Positions 15,704-25,197 of a DNA stretch of 64,000 bases are shown here, in pieces. The stretch lies in NCBI GenBank assembly GCA_004172865.1, contig SEBV01000014.1, positions 1-64,000 of the forward strand. The letters run 5' to 3'. The notes below the pieces were generated by a model. That model did no database searches. It was given only the letters and a program-made list of their open reading frames with translations, and was not told the DNA's origin. The stretch comes from Gammaproteobacteria bacterium (GTDB taxonomy: Bacteria > Pseudomonadota > Gammaproteobacteria > Pseudomonadales > Cellvibrionaceae). Each line of letters starts with the position of its first letter. The first letter of the stretch is position 1. A program made the translations under genes and the position numbers.

Positions 15704-17314
15704 TCAATATTCAAACGTCTCACCCGCTAACGCTGGCGTAGTTGCTGGCGATATGCGGCGATGAGTCGCTTGCTCATACGCGTAGGCATAGCCCAATAAA
15801 CGCGGTTCGCTGTAAGCGGCACCCAGGAACGAAATGGTTACTGGCATCTTTTCGTTGGTGACGCCGGCAGGAACTATGACGTCCGGGAATTGCGTGACAT
15901 TGGCGATGCTGCTGAGCGATGGGCGACGTGGGCGTTCGACAATGTTGGGGGTTTCAGGGTCGATCATTTCTGGCTGTTGTGGACGTGTTGGATAAACCAA
16001 GGCATCGACTTTTTTCTCCTCCATTAAGCCAATCACAGCGCCCTGCACTGCTTTCATGCCGTAATTTTTGGCTGAGGTGTAACTTAACAAGCCAATCGAT
16101 GGGCGCTCGCCTAATTCTTTGAAACGTTTGAACACACTTGGATGCGGATGGAAATTGCCTTTGGCTTTGGTCAACAACAAACCTTTATCACCCAATTCGG
16201 TAACCGTCTTCGGGAAACCGGGGCGTAAGCCGCCGAGATAATCCACGTAATTGTCTTTCACTTCGGCGCGCATGGGATTCATGACCGTTTCGCGGCTTTG
16301 CATGGCGGCTGCAGGAAAATTCAGGTTATCGACCAGAATTGCGCCTTGGGCTTCAAGCTCTTTAAGCGATGCGTTGAAGACGCGATCTACTTCGGGATCG
16401 GTACCGTTAAAGTCGCGAATCACGCCCAGGCGCACACCTTTAAGTGCGTCTTTTTTCAGGAACTGGGTGTAATCCTTGTAGAACAAACCGGCGCTGGTAC
16501 CCGTGAGGGGATCTTTGAGATCAATGCCCGTCATAAAACCTAAAGCCAGCGCAACATCGTAAACCGTGCGTGCCATTGGCCCGCCAGTATCGAACGAGAG
16601 AACGCAGGGCATTATGCCGCTGCGAGAAATCAAACCATTGGTGGGTTTGATACCTACGATTCCGTTGGCCGATGATGGCCCGCGAATTGAACCGCCCGTG
16701 TCAGACCCCAAACCTAGCGGTGAAAACCAGGCTGCAAGACCTGCACCCGTGCCGCCCGATGAACCTGACGGAACACGACGCGGGTCGTGCGGATTTAAGG
16801 TTTGGCCGCCGCGTGAACTGTAGCCTACACCCCCATGGGCAAATTCATCCATATTGGTTTTGGCGATGATAATGGCACCGGCGTCGCGCAGTTGTTTGAT
16901 GGACGGCGCATCTTCGTAGGGAATAGATTTATCCAGTAAAAATGTTCCGCCCGTAGTGGGCATATCGGCGGTGTTGTAGTTATCTTTCGCAAGAATCGGA
17001 ATGCCATGTAAAGGTGAACGGCGACCGGTTTTCTTGAACTCCGCATCCAACGCACGTGCGGTTTCCAGCGCTTTGGAATTGAGTGTGATCACGGTGTTGA
17101 TGCTCGGGCCTTTATGGTCGTATGCATCGATACGCGCTAAATATAAAGTGACTAACTTTTCATAAGTGAGCGCGCCTGCATCTACTGCGGCTTGAATATC
17201 CTGCACGCTCGCCGTTTCCAAATTAAAGGTTGCCGCTTGCGTAAAAGGTGCTGCGGCCATGGCCGCTACTAGTGCAGACGATAAAACCAGTGAACGAAGT
17301 TTAAATGCTTTCAT
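15704..17314 (-). CDS. Exported amidase, amidase-signature family (copy 1)
   Basis: A 536-residue amidase-signature enzyme with a Sec signal peptide (cleavage after TQA, about residue 27). The Ser-cisSer-Lys triad is intact: Lys in LAKDNYNT (about 110), cis-Ser in PSGSSGGTG (about 185) and nucleophile Ser in SDTGGSIRGPSS (about 209). The family hydrolyses C-N amide bonds; with a free signal peptide and no GatB/GatC partners this is not tRNA amidotransferase subunit A. Closest in style to exported peptide amidases. It lies 56 bp after copy 2 on the minus strand with no promoter-like motif between, so it is probably the second gene of that unit. The substrate is not evident. Confidence 0.88.
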   Translation of the reverse strand: MKAFKLRSLVLSSALVAAMAAAPFTQAATFNLETASVQDIQAAVDAGALTYEKLVTLYLARIDAYDHKGPSINTVITLNSKALETARALDAEFKKTGRRSPLHGIPILAKDNYNTADMPTTGGTFLLDKSIPYEDAPSIKQLRDAGAIIIAKTNMDEFAHGGVGYSSRGGQTLNPHDPRRVPSGSSGGTGAGLAAWFSPLGLGSDTGGSIRGPSSANGIVGIKPTNGLISRSGIMPCVLSFDTGGPMARTVYDVALALGFMTGIDLKDPLTGTSAGLFYKDYTQFLKKDALKGVRLGVIRDFNGTDPEVDRVFNASLKELEAQGAILVDNLNFPAAAMQSRETVMNPMRAEVKDNYVDYLGGLRPGFPKTVTELGDKGLLLTKAKGNFHPHPSVFKRFKELGERPSIGLLSYTSAKNYGMKAVQGAVIGLMEEKKVDALVYPTRPQQPEMIDPETPNIVERPRRPSLSSIANVTQFPDVIVPAGVTNEKMPVTISFLGAAYSEPRLLGYAYAYEQATHRRISPATTPALAGETFEY

Positions 17315-17370
17315 AAGTACAAACCTGTATTGAACAATTGAGCCTTAAACGCAGGCGATTAAGGAGTCCA

Positions 17371-19029
17371 TTAAAAAGTGATGACGTCGCTGGCTAACGC
17401 CGGAGTGAATTTAGGCAACTTGAGTAATTTGGTGGATTGTTCGAAGTCGTAGCCGTAACCCAGTAATTTGGGCTCACTAAAGGCAGGGCCAAAGAATGAA
17501 ATGGTCACTGGCAAGCCTTCTTTGGTCATACCGGCGGGGATGATTAAATCCGGGAAGCCGGTCACGTTCGCAACGTTGGAAGGTGAATCTGTTGGTGTCC
17601 GCGGTTTTGCAGGGCCGGATGGCTTAATCAGCGATGCAGGCACCGTATTGGTTGGGTAGACGATGGCATCGAGTTTGTTATTGGTGATAACACCCATCAC
17701 TGCTTTGGTAAGCAATGCCAAGCCTTCATTTTTGGCAGCCAGATAAATTGGGTCGGTCAAATCCAGCGCAACTGATGCGGTGTACTTGAGCGCGTAAGCT
17801 TTTTCAGGGCCGCGATAACCGGTTTTAGGATCGTTGGATAAACGCACCAGATCATCAAAACTTTTGGGGTATTTCGCTCCCGTGGTTTTCAAATAATCAG
17901 TGATTTGAGATTTGAATTCCGCAGCCATGATCACGCTGTAAATATCCATGCGGCCTTCCAACATATAAGTTGGAAATTTCACATCAACTACGGTCGCGCC
18001 TAGCTTGGTCAAGGTGGCGACTGATTCATTAAATATGCGGTCCACCTCGGCATTTTTGCCGGTGAAGTCACGAGCAACGCCGATACGAGCGCCTTTGAGG
18101 GAGCCAGTTTTCAGCACGGTCGTGTAATCAGGAATCGTTTTGCCCGTGCTTTTTTTGGTGGCGGCGTCTGCAGCATCAACACCGGTCATTACATTAAGCG
18201 CGATGGCAATGTCATAAACGCTGCGCGCCATTGGGCCGCCGGTATCAAAACTCAAAGCAAGTGGAATAATCCCATCGCGCGATAGCAAACCGTGGGTTGG
18301 TTTCAACCCGACAATACCATTCACCGAGCTTGGGCCGCGCACTGAACCGCCGGTATCTGTACCCATACCGAATTGTGCAAATGCTGCTGAAATTGAAGCG
18401 CCTGTGCCGCCGCTGGAACCGGCCGGGCCACGAGTCAAATCATGTGGATTTAAGGTTTGCCCACCCGCTGTACTTGAACCATTAGGCACCGCACCTGCCG
18501 CCAAGACTGCCGGATCAGTCGCGCCGCTTACACTACCGCCACCGCCTGCCCATTCGCTGAGGTTAACCTTGGCGAGAATGATGGCGCCCGCCGCTCGGAG
18601 CTTTTTAACCACGAAAGCATCGTCTGGCGGGATTGAGCCTTCCATCAATTGCGAACCGCCAGTCGTTGGCATATCGAAGGTATCGTAATTGTCTTTAAGT
18701 ACTACGGGGATGCCGTGCAATGGGCCGCGAATTTTGCCGCTTTTGCGCTCGGCATCCATGGTTCTGGCGAGGGCGACAGCTTCCGGGTTTAAGGTGATCA
18801 CCGTGTGAATTGACGGGCCTTTATTGTCGTAGGCTTCAATACGTTTTAAGTAGGCCTCAACAACTTGCTCTGACGTTAGCTTGCCACCAGCGAAAGCTTT
18901 GTTGAGGTCGGCAATGGTCGCGGTTTCGATATTGATAGTGTCTGCCGACACAAATGTTCCAATACTTAAGGCAATAGTGGCCGCAAGAATTTTGGTCGCG
19001 GTCTTGAGTTTGGGAAAATGACTGTTCAT
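17371..19029 (-). CDS. Exported amidase, amidase-signature family (copy 2)
   Basis: Start set at ATG 19029 because it opens the Sec signal peptide (MNSHFPKLKTATKILAATIA, cleavage after VSA). The mature enzyme has the full triad: Lys in VLKDNYDT, cis-Ser in PAGSSGGTG and nucleophile in [12 protein letters not shown]. It is highly similar to copy 10 (50352-52016), including a shared insert GSVSGATDP that copy 1 lacks, so the two are recent duplicates. A shared sigma-type promoter ends 47 bp upstream (19076-19102). It heads a two-gene unit with copy 1. Periplasmic amide hydrolysis is expected; the substrate is unknown. Confidence 0.88.
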   Translation of the reverse strand: MNSHFPKLKTATKILAATIALSIGTFVSADTINIETATIADLNKAFAGGKLTSEQVVEAYLKRIEAYDNKGPSIHTVITLNPEAVALARTMDAERKSGKIRGPLHGIPVVLKDNYDTFDMPTTGGSQLMEGSIPPDDAFVVKKLRAAGAIILAKVNLSEWAGGGGSVSGATDPAVLAAGAVPNGSSTAGGQTLNPHDLTRGPAGSSGGTGASISAAFAQFGMGTDTGGSVRGPSSVNGIVGLKPTHGLLSRDGIIPLALSFDTGGPMARSVYDIAIALNVMTGVDAADAATKKSTGKTIPDYTTVLKTGSLKGARIGVARDFTGKNAEVDRIFNESVATLTKLGATVVDVKFPTYMLEGRMDIYSVIMAAEFKSQITDYLKTTGAKYPKSFDDLVRLSNDPKTGYRGPEKAYALKYTASVALDLTDPIYLAAKNEGLALLTKAVMGVITNNKLDAIVYPTNTVPASLIKPSGPAKPRTPTDSPSNVANVTGFPDLIIPAGMTKEGLPVTISFFGPAFSEPKLLGYGYDFEQSTKLLKLPKFTPALASDVITF

Positions 19030-19075
19030 AAAAATGCTCTCCATTGAAGTTCGTTATATCGCTATTAAGAACAAT

Positions 19076-19102
19076 GACGCGGATGATTAAAGTGCCCCTA
19101 CC
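19076..19102 (-). promoter_or_regulatory. ECF-type promoter of amidase copies 2 and 1
   Basis: On the minus strand: GGTAGGG (19096-19102), 15 bp, GCGTC (19076-19080). Exact match to the consensus shared by twelve sites in this window. It lies between the terminator of copy 3 and the start of copy 2. Confidence 0.7.
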
Positions 19103-21377
19103 GCTGGGCGCTGGGCACCCGTGCATAAGGCTTAAAAAAAGCCGACTCACAGGAGGCGGCTTTTTTAAAAGTGATTACAGCGTTTAGATCTCGCCTTTTA
19201 CCGGGCCAAAATCTTTGGGTGGTTTGCGATGCTTGGTGGCTTTCGTATTTGGTGCCGTCTTTGCTCAGCACGAAAGTCGCCTGATAATCGGTGGTGGCAA
19301 ATCCCGCGGGAACATAAACCTCCGCGATTCCCATTACCGCGCCGTAGCCGAAGCCCCAGCGAGTGGGTTCATCCGCGCCGCCAATTTTGGCTGCCAAGGC
19401 TGTGTCAGATGGGCTAACCAAAGCATCGAGCTTGTTTTGCTCCATAACTTTCATGGTCGCCATGCGCAGCACATCGCGACGTTTCATGGTGTGGGTAATT
19501 GCGGTGGTGCGAGTGTCCATAGTTTTAGCAGCCCAGTTTTTCATGGCGACTACGCGGGTGTTGCTCCAGTATTTCGCATTGGCATTCAAGCTTGGCCAGT
19601 CGTAGACATTGGCGTCACCACGCAACATCAAGTAGCGGGCAAAGTCGTAGGCGAAGGTGTAGCCCGTGTACTCTTCCGCGCCCGATGGCGGGTTGCCAAC
19701 CATGCGTTGAATATCCAAATCTACCGGCCAGGGCGCTTTGTGAATTGACGCTGCGACTAAATAATCGCGGCTGGTAATGTCATAGCCAGGCACGCTGAAT
19801 TCCGGTTTGCCATCCTTTTTCCACGACATAACTTCGGGCATATGGAAGGGAATAAATTCCGCGAGCGCATGCTCAAAAGTGAATGGCATATTGGCGATGG
19901 TTGGATCATCTGGATATTCCGGGTCGATAGTTTCAAATAATTCCGCACCCAGATCCTGCAGGACTTTTAATTCCTTATTAACACCATCACTCACTGCAGC
20001 ATGCGCTGGCGAATGCTTAACCATAAACTCGCGGATCACACCAATACGCATGCCCGCTAAAGGTTTTGCCGTGCCGGGCGCAACAAGTGCATTGCTGTAG
20101 GGCGTTTTGGAAGCGGTTAAACGAGACAACGCGGTGTAGGGATCTTTAGCGTCGAAGTAGCCAGTGTTGGGATCGCGAAATGCGTCCAGCACTGTGGTTG
20201 CATCTTTTACGGTGCGGCAATTAATGCCGGGGCGATCCTGATAAGGATTTGCGCCAATGCCGCCGGAGAATGAAATCATCCCTTTGGTGGGCACAACATT
20301 AACTACGCCGTTAAAGTTGGCAGGGTTGCGGCACGAACCGCCGGTGGTTTCGCAAATAGAACACACCACCAAATTCGCTGCGACTGATACGCCTGAGCCA
20401 CCGCTCGAACCGCCGGTTTCGCGAGTGGTGTCATAGGGGTTACAAATTGCACCGCCCCAGGTATCCCGCGAACCGCCACGGCCAAACATAGGGTGTTCGA
20501 GCTTGGCATCACCAGTTGGGTCGCCGCTACCGCCGTTGTATTCGGAGTTGGTTGCGTGGGCGTAAATGATTGCGCCTGCGGTGCGCATACGTGCCACCAA
20601 AGTTGAATCTTCAGGCGCAGCATCCATCGCGTATTTCACATCGCCACCACCGGTTGAGCGAATATCTTTTGCATCAAACACAGCCTTGAATGACATAGGG
20701 ACGCAATACAACGGCATGGCTGTGGTATCAGGATTGGTGCCATATTTTTGGTCGAGAGATGCTGCAACTTCGAGAGCATCCGGCAATTTACGGAAAGCAT
20801 CGCACGCCGCAGGACAGCTCGCTGGCAAGGGGCCAGATGCAGCGTCGCACTCTTTTGCACAGGAAACCGAGCGCTCACCACGCAGGTTCAACGACTCCAG
20901 GGCGTTCACTTGTTTAGCATTGGGGATTCCCACCACCATACCGAATTGTTGCTGCACGGCGGGATCGGAAATGGTGGATTCCATATGGCCGTAATCTGGT
21001 GTTTGGCCTTTGTACTTATCAAAATCCGGCATCCACTTATTCATGGCTACGGTTTGCGTTGGGAACTTCAAGGCGTTGCCAGCACGAGTTGTACCGGGTG
21101 CTGAAGGGATCTTTTTTCCATCTGCCGTGACCAGCTGCGTACAAATACCGTTGTAAGCTTGGGCACGTTTTACATAAGCTTCCACGACTTGCTTACAGGT
21201 AACTTCACCGGCGCGAATGCCGCTGTGAATACTGTCGATGGTTGCTTCTTCAAGTGTGAATTTACCGGCCGCTTGCACAACACTTGCCGTACATAGCGCA
21301 ACAGTTAGCAATAGGAGATGAGGCAATCTGCGCGCTAAAAAAGGTATAGCCTTAACGGTGAACGTGGGCATGATCAT
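19098..21377 (-). CDS. Exported cysteine-rich amidase (copy 3) with a frameshifted C-terminus
   Basis: The 759-residue product has a Sec signal peptide (cleavage after VQA) and the larger amidase architecture shared with copies 5 and 7. Triad: Lys in MSFKAVFDAKD, cis-Ser in TGGSSGGSG, nucleophile in CETTGGSCRNPA. Many cysteines occur in CAKECDAASGPLPASC-type pairs, so disulfides are likely in the periplasm. After TKYE (about residue 718) the similarity to copies 5 and 7 stops. The expected ending ATKHRKPPKDFGPVKGEI is present in another frame at 19184-19243 with its own TAA at 19184. About 39 residues plus the frame have been lost, and the current frame runs on through the terminator at 19135-19166. 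The fold is probably damaged. Confidence 0.8.
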   Translation of the reverse strand: MIMPTFTVKAIPFLARRLPHLLLLTVALCTASVVQAAGKFTLEEATIDSIHSGIRAGEVTCKQVVEAYVKRAQAYNGICTQLVTADGKKIPSAPGTTRAGNALKFPTQTVAMNKWMPDFDKYKGQTPDYGHMESTISDPAVQQQFGMVVGIPNAKQVNALESLNLRGERSVSCAKECDAASGPLPASCPAACDAFRKLPDALEVAASLDQKYGTNPDTTAMPLYCVPMSFKAVFDAKDIRSTGGGDVKYAMDAAPEDSTLVARMRTAGAIIYAHATNSEYNGGSGDPTGDAKLEHPMFGRGGSRDTWGGAICNPYDTTRETGGSSGGSGVSVAANLVVCSICETTGGSCRNPANFNGVVNVVPTKGMISFSGGIGANPYQDRPGINCRTVKDATTVLDAFRDPNTGYFDAKDPYTALSRLTASKTPYSNALVAPGTAKPLAGMRIGVIREFMVKHSPAHAAVSDGVNKELKVLQDLGAELFETIDPEYPDDPTIANMPFTFEHALAEFIPFHMPEVMSWKKDGKPEFSVPGYDITSRDYLVAASIHKAPWPVDLDIQRMVGNPPSGAEEYTGYTFAYDFARYLMLRGDANVYDWPSLNANAKYWSNTRVVAMKNWAAKTMDTRTTAITHTMKRRDVLRMATMKVMEQNKLDALVSPSDTALAAKIGGADEPTRWGFGYGAVMGIAEVYVPAGFATTDYQATFVLSKDGTKYESHQASQTTQRFWPGKRRDLNAVITFKKAASCESAFFKPYARVPSAQR
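19135..19166 (-). terminator. Intrinsic terminator of amidase copy 3, now inside its frame
   Basis: Stem AAAAAAGCCG / CGGCTTTTTT around a 12-base loop. It lies 18 bp beyond the ancestral stop (19184-19186) but inside the frameshifted reading frame that ends at 19098, which shows that the extension is secondary. Confidence 0.75.
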
Positions 21378-21520
21378 GAGAGCTTCCTCGCAATAAAATT
21401 ATTAAAGGGCAAGCGGTGGGAAGGCTGAATTTCAAAATAAATACTGATGGCATCAGCCAGGATGAGTAAGGCATTAGCTAGTGGCGTAATTCCCGTATCG
21501 CCGTAATGCACCTAGTGTTG

Positions 21521-21547
21521 GACGTAAAATAACCAATGCCCCCTACC
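21521..21547 (-). promoter_or_regulatory. ECF-type promoter of amidase copy 3
   Basis: On the minus strand: GGTAGGG (21541-21547), 15 bp, ACGTC (21521-21525). It lies 144 bp before the start codon, so the leader is longer than at the other sites. Confidence 0.65.
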
Positions 21548-21660
21548 GCCGTTTATCGACGCCTTAAAGCCGAGGAATAGTTGAGAACTGAGAGATGTTA
21601 AAAGCTGAAGCTGTTGGGAAGAGCCGCTTCGTCGGCCAAGACGAAGCGGCGTGGGGCGGG

Positions 21661-22389
21661 TTACAGCGGAGGGTCTAACGAGGATAACTTTTTGTCGAGT
21701 TCGGCAGCAGTCATGATGCCGGGCATACGTTTGTTGTCAGCGAACACCAACATGGGCGTACCGTTAACGCCATGTTTAAGGCCCAGCGCAAGGTTGCGAT
21801 CCAAGGCGCCAGCATCACAGGCACCTGCGACTGTTGGCGGCGTTGTTCCGTCGAGCATCCAACTGCGCCAGACTTTGCCGTTGTCTTTTGCGCACCAGAT
21901 GGCTTTTGATTTTTCCGGTGAATCGCCGCCGAGAATCGGAATTAAAAAGGTGTAGACGGTAATGTCTTTAACGCTGCTCAGTTCTTTTTCAAAATGTTTG
22001 CAGTAAGTGCAATTGGGGTCGGCAAACACCACGAGTTTGCGAGCACCTGTGCCCTGCTTCCAAACCACCGCGTCTTTTAATGGCAGCTTGGCGAAATCAA
22101 ATGCGGTTAATTTAGCAACGCGATCTTGCGTAAGGTTGAGCTGTTTCTGCAGGTCAATAATATTGCCTTCAATCACAAAGCTGCCGAGGTCATCGCTATA
22201 GATAATCTCATTGCCCATGCGAACTTCCCACACGCCAGCAATGGGCGTTCTGGTCACTTCATCAATGGGGCCAAGCGATGGTAAACGGGCAGCGAGATTC
22301 TTGCGGATGGCGGCTTCATCGGCGAAAGCGCTAGTTACTAAACAACTTGCAGCCAATCCAAAAATACAGAGGAGACGACTAACTGACAT
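21661..22389 (-). CDS. dsbC: Thiol:disulfide isomerase, DsbC/DsbG family
   Basis: The 242-residue protein has a Sec signal peptide (cleavage after AFA, residue 23), an N-terminal dimerisation region (about 25-85) and a thioredoxin-like domain with the active site FADPNCTYCKHFE (Cys 127 and 130) and the cis-Pro loop NGTPMLVF. DsbC-type enzymes shuffle wrong disulfides in the periplasm. It has its own copy of the shared promoter (22433-22459) and lies between the cysteine-rich amidase copy 3 and the acetamidase gene, so folding of the multi-cysteine amidases is a plausible job. Length is normal. Confidence 0.88.
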   Translation of the reverse strand: MSVSRLLCIFGLAASCLVTSAFADEAAIRKNLAARLPSLGPIDEVTRTPIAGVWEVRMGNEIIYSDDLGSFVIEGNIIDLQKQLNLTQDRVAKLTAFDFAKLPLKDAVVWKQGTGARKLVVFADPNCTYCKHFEKELSSVKDITVYTFLIPILGGDSPEKSKAIWCAKDNGKVWRSWMLDGTTPPTVAGACDAGALDRNLALGLKHGVNGTPMLVFADNKRMPGIMTAAELDKKLSSLDPPL

Positions 22390-22432
22390 AAAACCTCTTT
22401 CAGAATCTGTAACCCTAACACTTACCTATTAA

Positions 22433-22459
22433 GACGCTAGCAATCACACAAACCCTACC
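22433..22459 (-). promoter_or_regulatory. ECF-type promoter of the dsbC-like gene
   Basis: On the minus strand: GGTAGGG (22453-22459), 15 bp, GCGTC followed by TTAA (22433-22437). It lies 44 bp before the start codon. Confidence 0.7.
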
Positions 22460-22497
22460 TAAGCGAGAAAATTTCCGGTGACTCGCTTTTTACGGTC

Positions 22498-23529
22498 TTA
22501 CTTCTTAAAAATAGATTTAGGAATCATGGCGTGAACGCCTTTAGTTCCATCTACCGCTTGGGAGATTGTTAAATCCATCGCCGCGCTGGATAACATGTAG
22601 GCGTCTTCACGCTTCATGCCTTTTTTCTCGACGAGGAAATCCAGCATTTGGCTGGTAGCCATGTGTGCGGCTTCATCGAGATCGCTGTTGAAACCCATGG
22701 TCATATAATGTGTTGGCGTTTCGGCGCGTGGCCATTTCAGGTTTTGCTGTTTGTGCAAAATCACCTGGATCTCGCCTTTAAGCGATGTTTCTATCGCAGA
22801 AAGACACACTTCGCCGTGCCCCTGAGCCGCGTGGCCATCACCGAGTGAGAGTGATCCCCCGGCAATCTGCACGGGTAAATAAATCGTGCTGCCCTCACCC
22901 AAATCCCGGTTATCCATATTGCCGCCAAAGAAATTTGGCGGCCCACTTGCCACGCGGCCCATGCTCGGTGGCGGCGCTACCGCTACCACACCAAAAAAAG
23001 GTTTTACTGGAACGACAATTCCGGGCGCGTATTCCACGCTTTGTTTTTTGAGATCAATCCACAAGACGCGGTCTTTTTGATAATTGAATTCGTCCGGCAA
23101 AACTCCGCGCCCTGGGCGAAAGCCCTGGCCTGCGATAGGTAAACGGACATCAACGGACAACATGCGGATTTCAAGCGTATCGCCCGGTTCAGCACCGCGC
23201 ACGGCGATTGGGCCAGTAAAGGTATGATCACCGCGCCCGGCACCTTCTACACCTTCGTAGACGGCATAAAGTTCAGCGGGAATTTTTTCTTTGGGAACGC
23301 CGAGACTTTCAAAATAACGCGGGTTGCCTGAGGCGGTTTCGAGCTTTACTTTATCGCCGGAATCAATCGTAAGTACCGGCGGTAAAGTGGCGTCGAAAAA
23401 GCCGCGGTGCACCTTGGTTGTAGACGCTTTCAACTCATAGGTTTTACCCAGCGCGAGCTGGGCCGAACTGCTGAGTAAAACGACCGTCGCCAACATCGAA
23501 CGCGAAAACAAAATTTTCAAAGTCCTCAT
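22498..23529 (-). CDS. Exported acetamidase/formamidase (FmdA/AmdA family)
   Basis: The 343-residue protein has a Sec signal peptide (cleavage after LALG) followed by the acetamidase/formamidase fold: TFTGPIAVRGAEPGDTLEI near residues 103-121, GRVASGPPNFFGGNMDNRDL in the middle and SLGDGHAAQGHGEV, which carry the conserved His, Asp and Asn of the family. These enzymes release ammonia from short amides. An exported version is unusual but fits the neighbourhood. It lies 33 bp after amidase copy 4 on the same strand, so it is probably the last gene of the unit starting at 27503. Confidence 0.85.
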   Translation of the reverse strand: MRTLKILFSRSMLATVVLLSSSAQLALGKTYELKASTTKVHRGFFDATLPPVLTIDSGDKVKLETASGNPRYFESLGVPKEKIPAELYAVYEGVEGAGRGDHTFTGPIAVRGAEPGDTLEIRMLSVDVRLPIAGQGFRPGRGVLPDEFNYQKDRVLWIDLKKQSVEYAPGIVVPVKPFFGVVAVAPPPSMGRVASGPPNFFGGNMDNRDLGEGSTIYLPVQIAGGSLSLGDGHAAQGHGEVCLSAIETSLKGEIQVILHKQQNLKWPRAETPTHYMTMGFNSDLDEAAHMATSQMLDFLVEKKGMKREDAYMLSSAAMDLTISQAVDGTKGVHAMIPKSIFKK

Positions 23530-23562
23530 AATCCTTACCCCACGACGTTAATTTTCTAGCAG

Positions 23563-25098
23563 TTAGGCATAAGGCGTTACGTTTGGCTTGGCTGTATCAG
23601 GCGAAAGCGGTGGCAATTTGGTATGCCATGAAGTCGCGTTTTCATAAGCTTTGGCGAGCGCAAAAATTTTGCCTTCAGAAAAATGCGGGCCGGCAATCAT
23701 CAAACCAATTGGCAAACCACTTTTACTGAACCCGCAAGGAATCGAAAGCGCAGGAATACCCATCACATTAAATGGCTGGGTATTGGAGGTAACGCGCGGA
23801 TTCGCTGGTTTGGTGTCGTTAACTTTGCCGATCAATTCATTGAGCGTGGGCGGCAAAATACGTTGGGTTGGCAATACCACCAAATCAAAATTGGTGAAGG
23901 CATCATCCACCTTACGTCGAAGGGTTTCGATCTCCCATTTAGCGCGAATGTAATCAGTCGCTTTGGGCGGAGCATCCATAATACTTTGCAGGCGACGACG
24001 CTCTGCAAGCATGTATTTCGCAGGCGCATTCTTAAAATATTGCTCGTGCCATGCCAGAGTTTCACCCAAGCCGCCCAAATTGGCGAGATGCGTTACGCCA
24101 GGTAAAGCAACATCTTCAACACCGCTGGTGAGCTTGGCTAGAAGTGCGATTGCAGTCTCAACGGCTTTTGCAACTTCTGGGTCCAAATCGTCAAAATATC
24201 CCGCTGGCGCACCGAGTTTAAAGCCCGAAACTGGCTGCGACATTTGCGCAACGTAATCTTCTTTTGGGTGTTCGACGCTGGTGATGTCGTATTTGTCGTA
24301 ACCCGCCAAAACATTCAACATAAGCGCGTTGTCTGCAACCGTGCGCGTCATTGGGCCGCAGTGATCGAGTGAAACGGTGAGCGGCAAAATACCTTTGATG
24401 GGCACTAAACCATAAGTCGCTTTCATACCCACGAGGGCACAGTAGGATGAAGGCATACGCACCGAACCGCCGGTGTCAGTACCGAGCGCACCGAAAGCGA
24501 GATGTGCAGCAACAGCCGCACCCGAACCAGATGACGAACCACCAGTATTGTGGGCGAGATTCCACGGGTTACGCGATGGCCCAAAGTAAGATGTCTCACC
24601 ACCACCCATGGCAAATTCCTGAGTATTGGTTTTACCGATAATTACCGCGCCCGCTGCACGCAAACGCGCAACTACTGTTGCATCTTCAGTGGGAACACGG
24701 TCTTCAAATAATGCGCTGCCACCAGTGGTGCGAGTGCCGGCAGTATCGATGATATCTTTAATCGCGATGGGAACACCGTGCAAAGGCCCGCGTGACGTTC
24801 CAGCCTTTTGTTCTGCATCTAATTGCTGCGCAGTCGCCATAGCTTCTCTGTGCATCACGGTGATAAATGCATCCAATTTTTTGTCGTAAGTTGCAATGCG
24901 TTCAAGGCAAGCTTGCGTCAATTGCACCGATGTAATTGCGCCGGAACGAATTTTTGCGGCGGCTTCGGTCAAGCTGAGCGATGCCAATTCTGATACGCCC
25001 GCGACCGCCGATTTTGCGGATGCAAAGCTGACAGGTAACGCCAAAGGTGCAGCTGCGCCTAACATAAGAAAATTAAAATGACGTCTTGGAATTTGCAT
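23563..25098 (-). CDS. Exported amidase with Tat-type signal (copy 4)
   Basis: A 511-residue amidase-signature enzyme. The N-terminus [18 protein letters not shown] has a twin-arginine motif (RRHFNF) before a hydrophobic stretch, so export by Tat is likely, in contrast to the Sec signals of most copies. Triad: Lys in IAIKDIIDT, cis-Ser in TGGSSSGSG, nucleophile in [12 protein letters not shown]. It resembles the classical GatA-like/AtzF-type amidases more than copies 1 and 2 do. It stands between asparaginase A and the acetamidase with gaps of 99 and 33 bp, with no promoter motif of its own. Confidence 0.87.
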   Translation of the reverse strand: MQIPRRHFNFLMLGAAAPLALPVSFASAKSAVAGVSELASLSLTEAAAKIRSGAITSVQLTQACLERIATYDKKLDAFITVMHREAMATAQQLDAEQKAGTSRGPLHGVPIAIKDIIDTAGTRTTGGSALFEDRVPTEDATVVARLRAAGAVIIGKTNTQEFAMGGGETSYFGPSRNPWNLAHNTGGSSSGSGAAVAAHLAFGALGTDTGGSVRMPSSYCALVGMKATYGLVPIKGILPLTVSLDHCGPMTRTVADNALMLNVLAGYDKYDITSVEHPKEDYVAQMSQPVSGFKLGAPAGYFDDLDPEVAKAVETAIALLAKLTSGVEDVALPGVTHLANLGGLGETLAWHEQYFKNAPAKYMLAERRRLQSIMDAPPKATDYIRAKWEIETLRRKVDDAFTNFDLVVLPTQRILPPTLNELIGKVNDTKPANPRVTSNTQPFNVMGIPALSIPCGFSKSGLPIGLMIAGPHFSEGKIFALAKAYENATSWHTKLPPLSPDTAKPNVTPYA

Positions 25099-25197
25099 GA
25101 TCTACCTGCCGTAATAAGCGATTGTTAAATTTAAAAACGCTGTTCAGATTTGTAAAAAAAATGCACAAATAAATTTAATTATTTGCGCATAATTTTT

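Noticed and set aside
19215-19748. Long plus-strand frames opposite the amidase genes
   Set aside because: They are antisense shadows of strongly coding genes with signal peptides and catalytic motifs on the minus strand.
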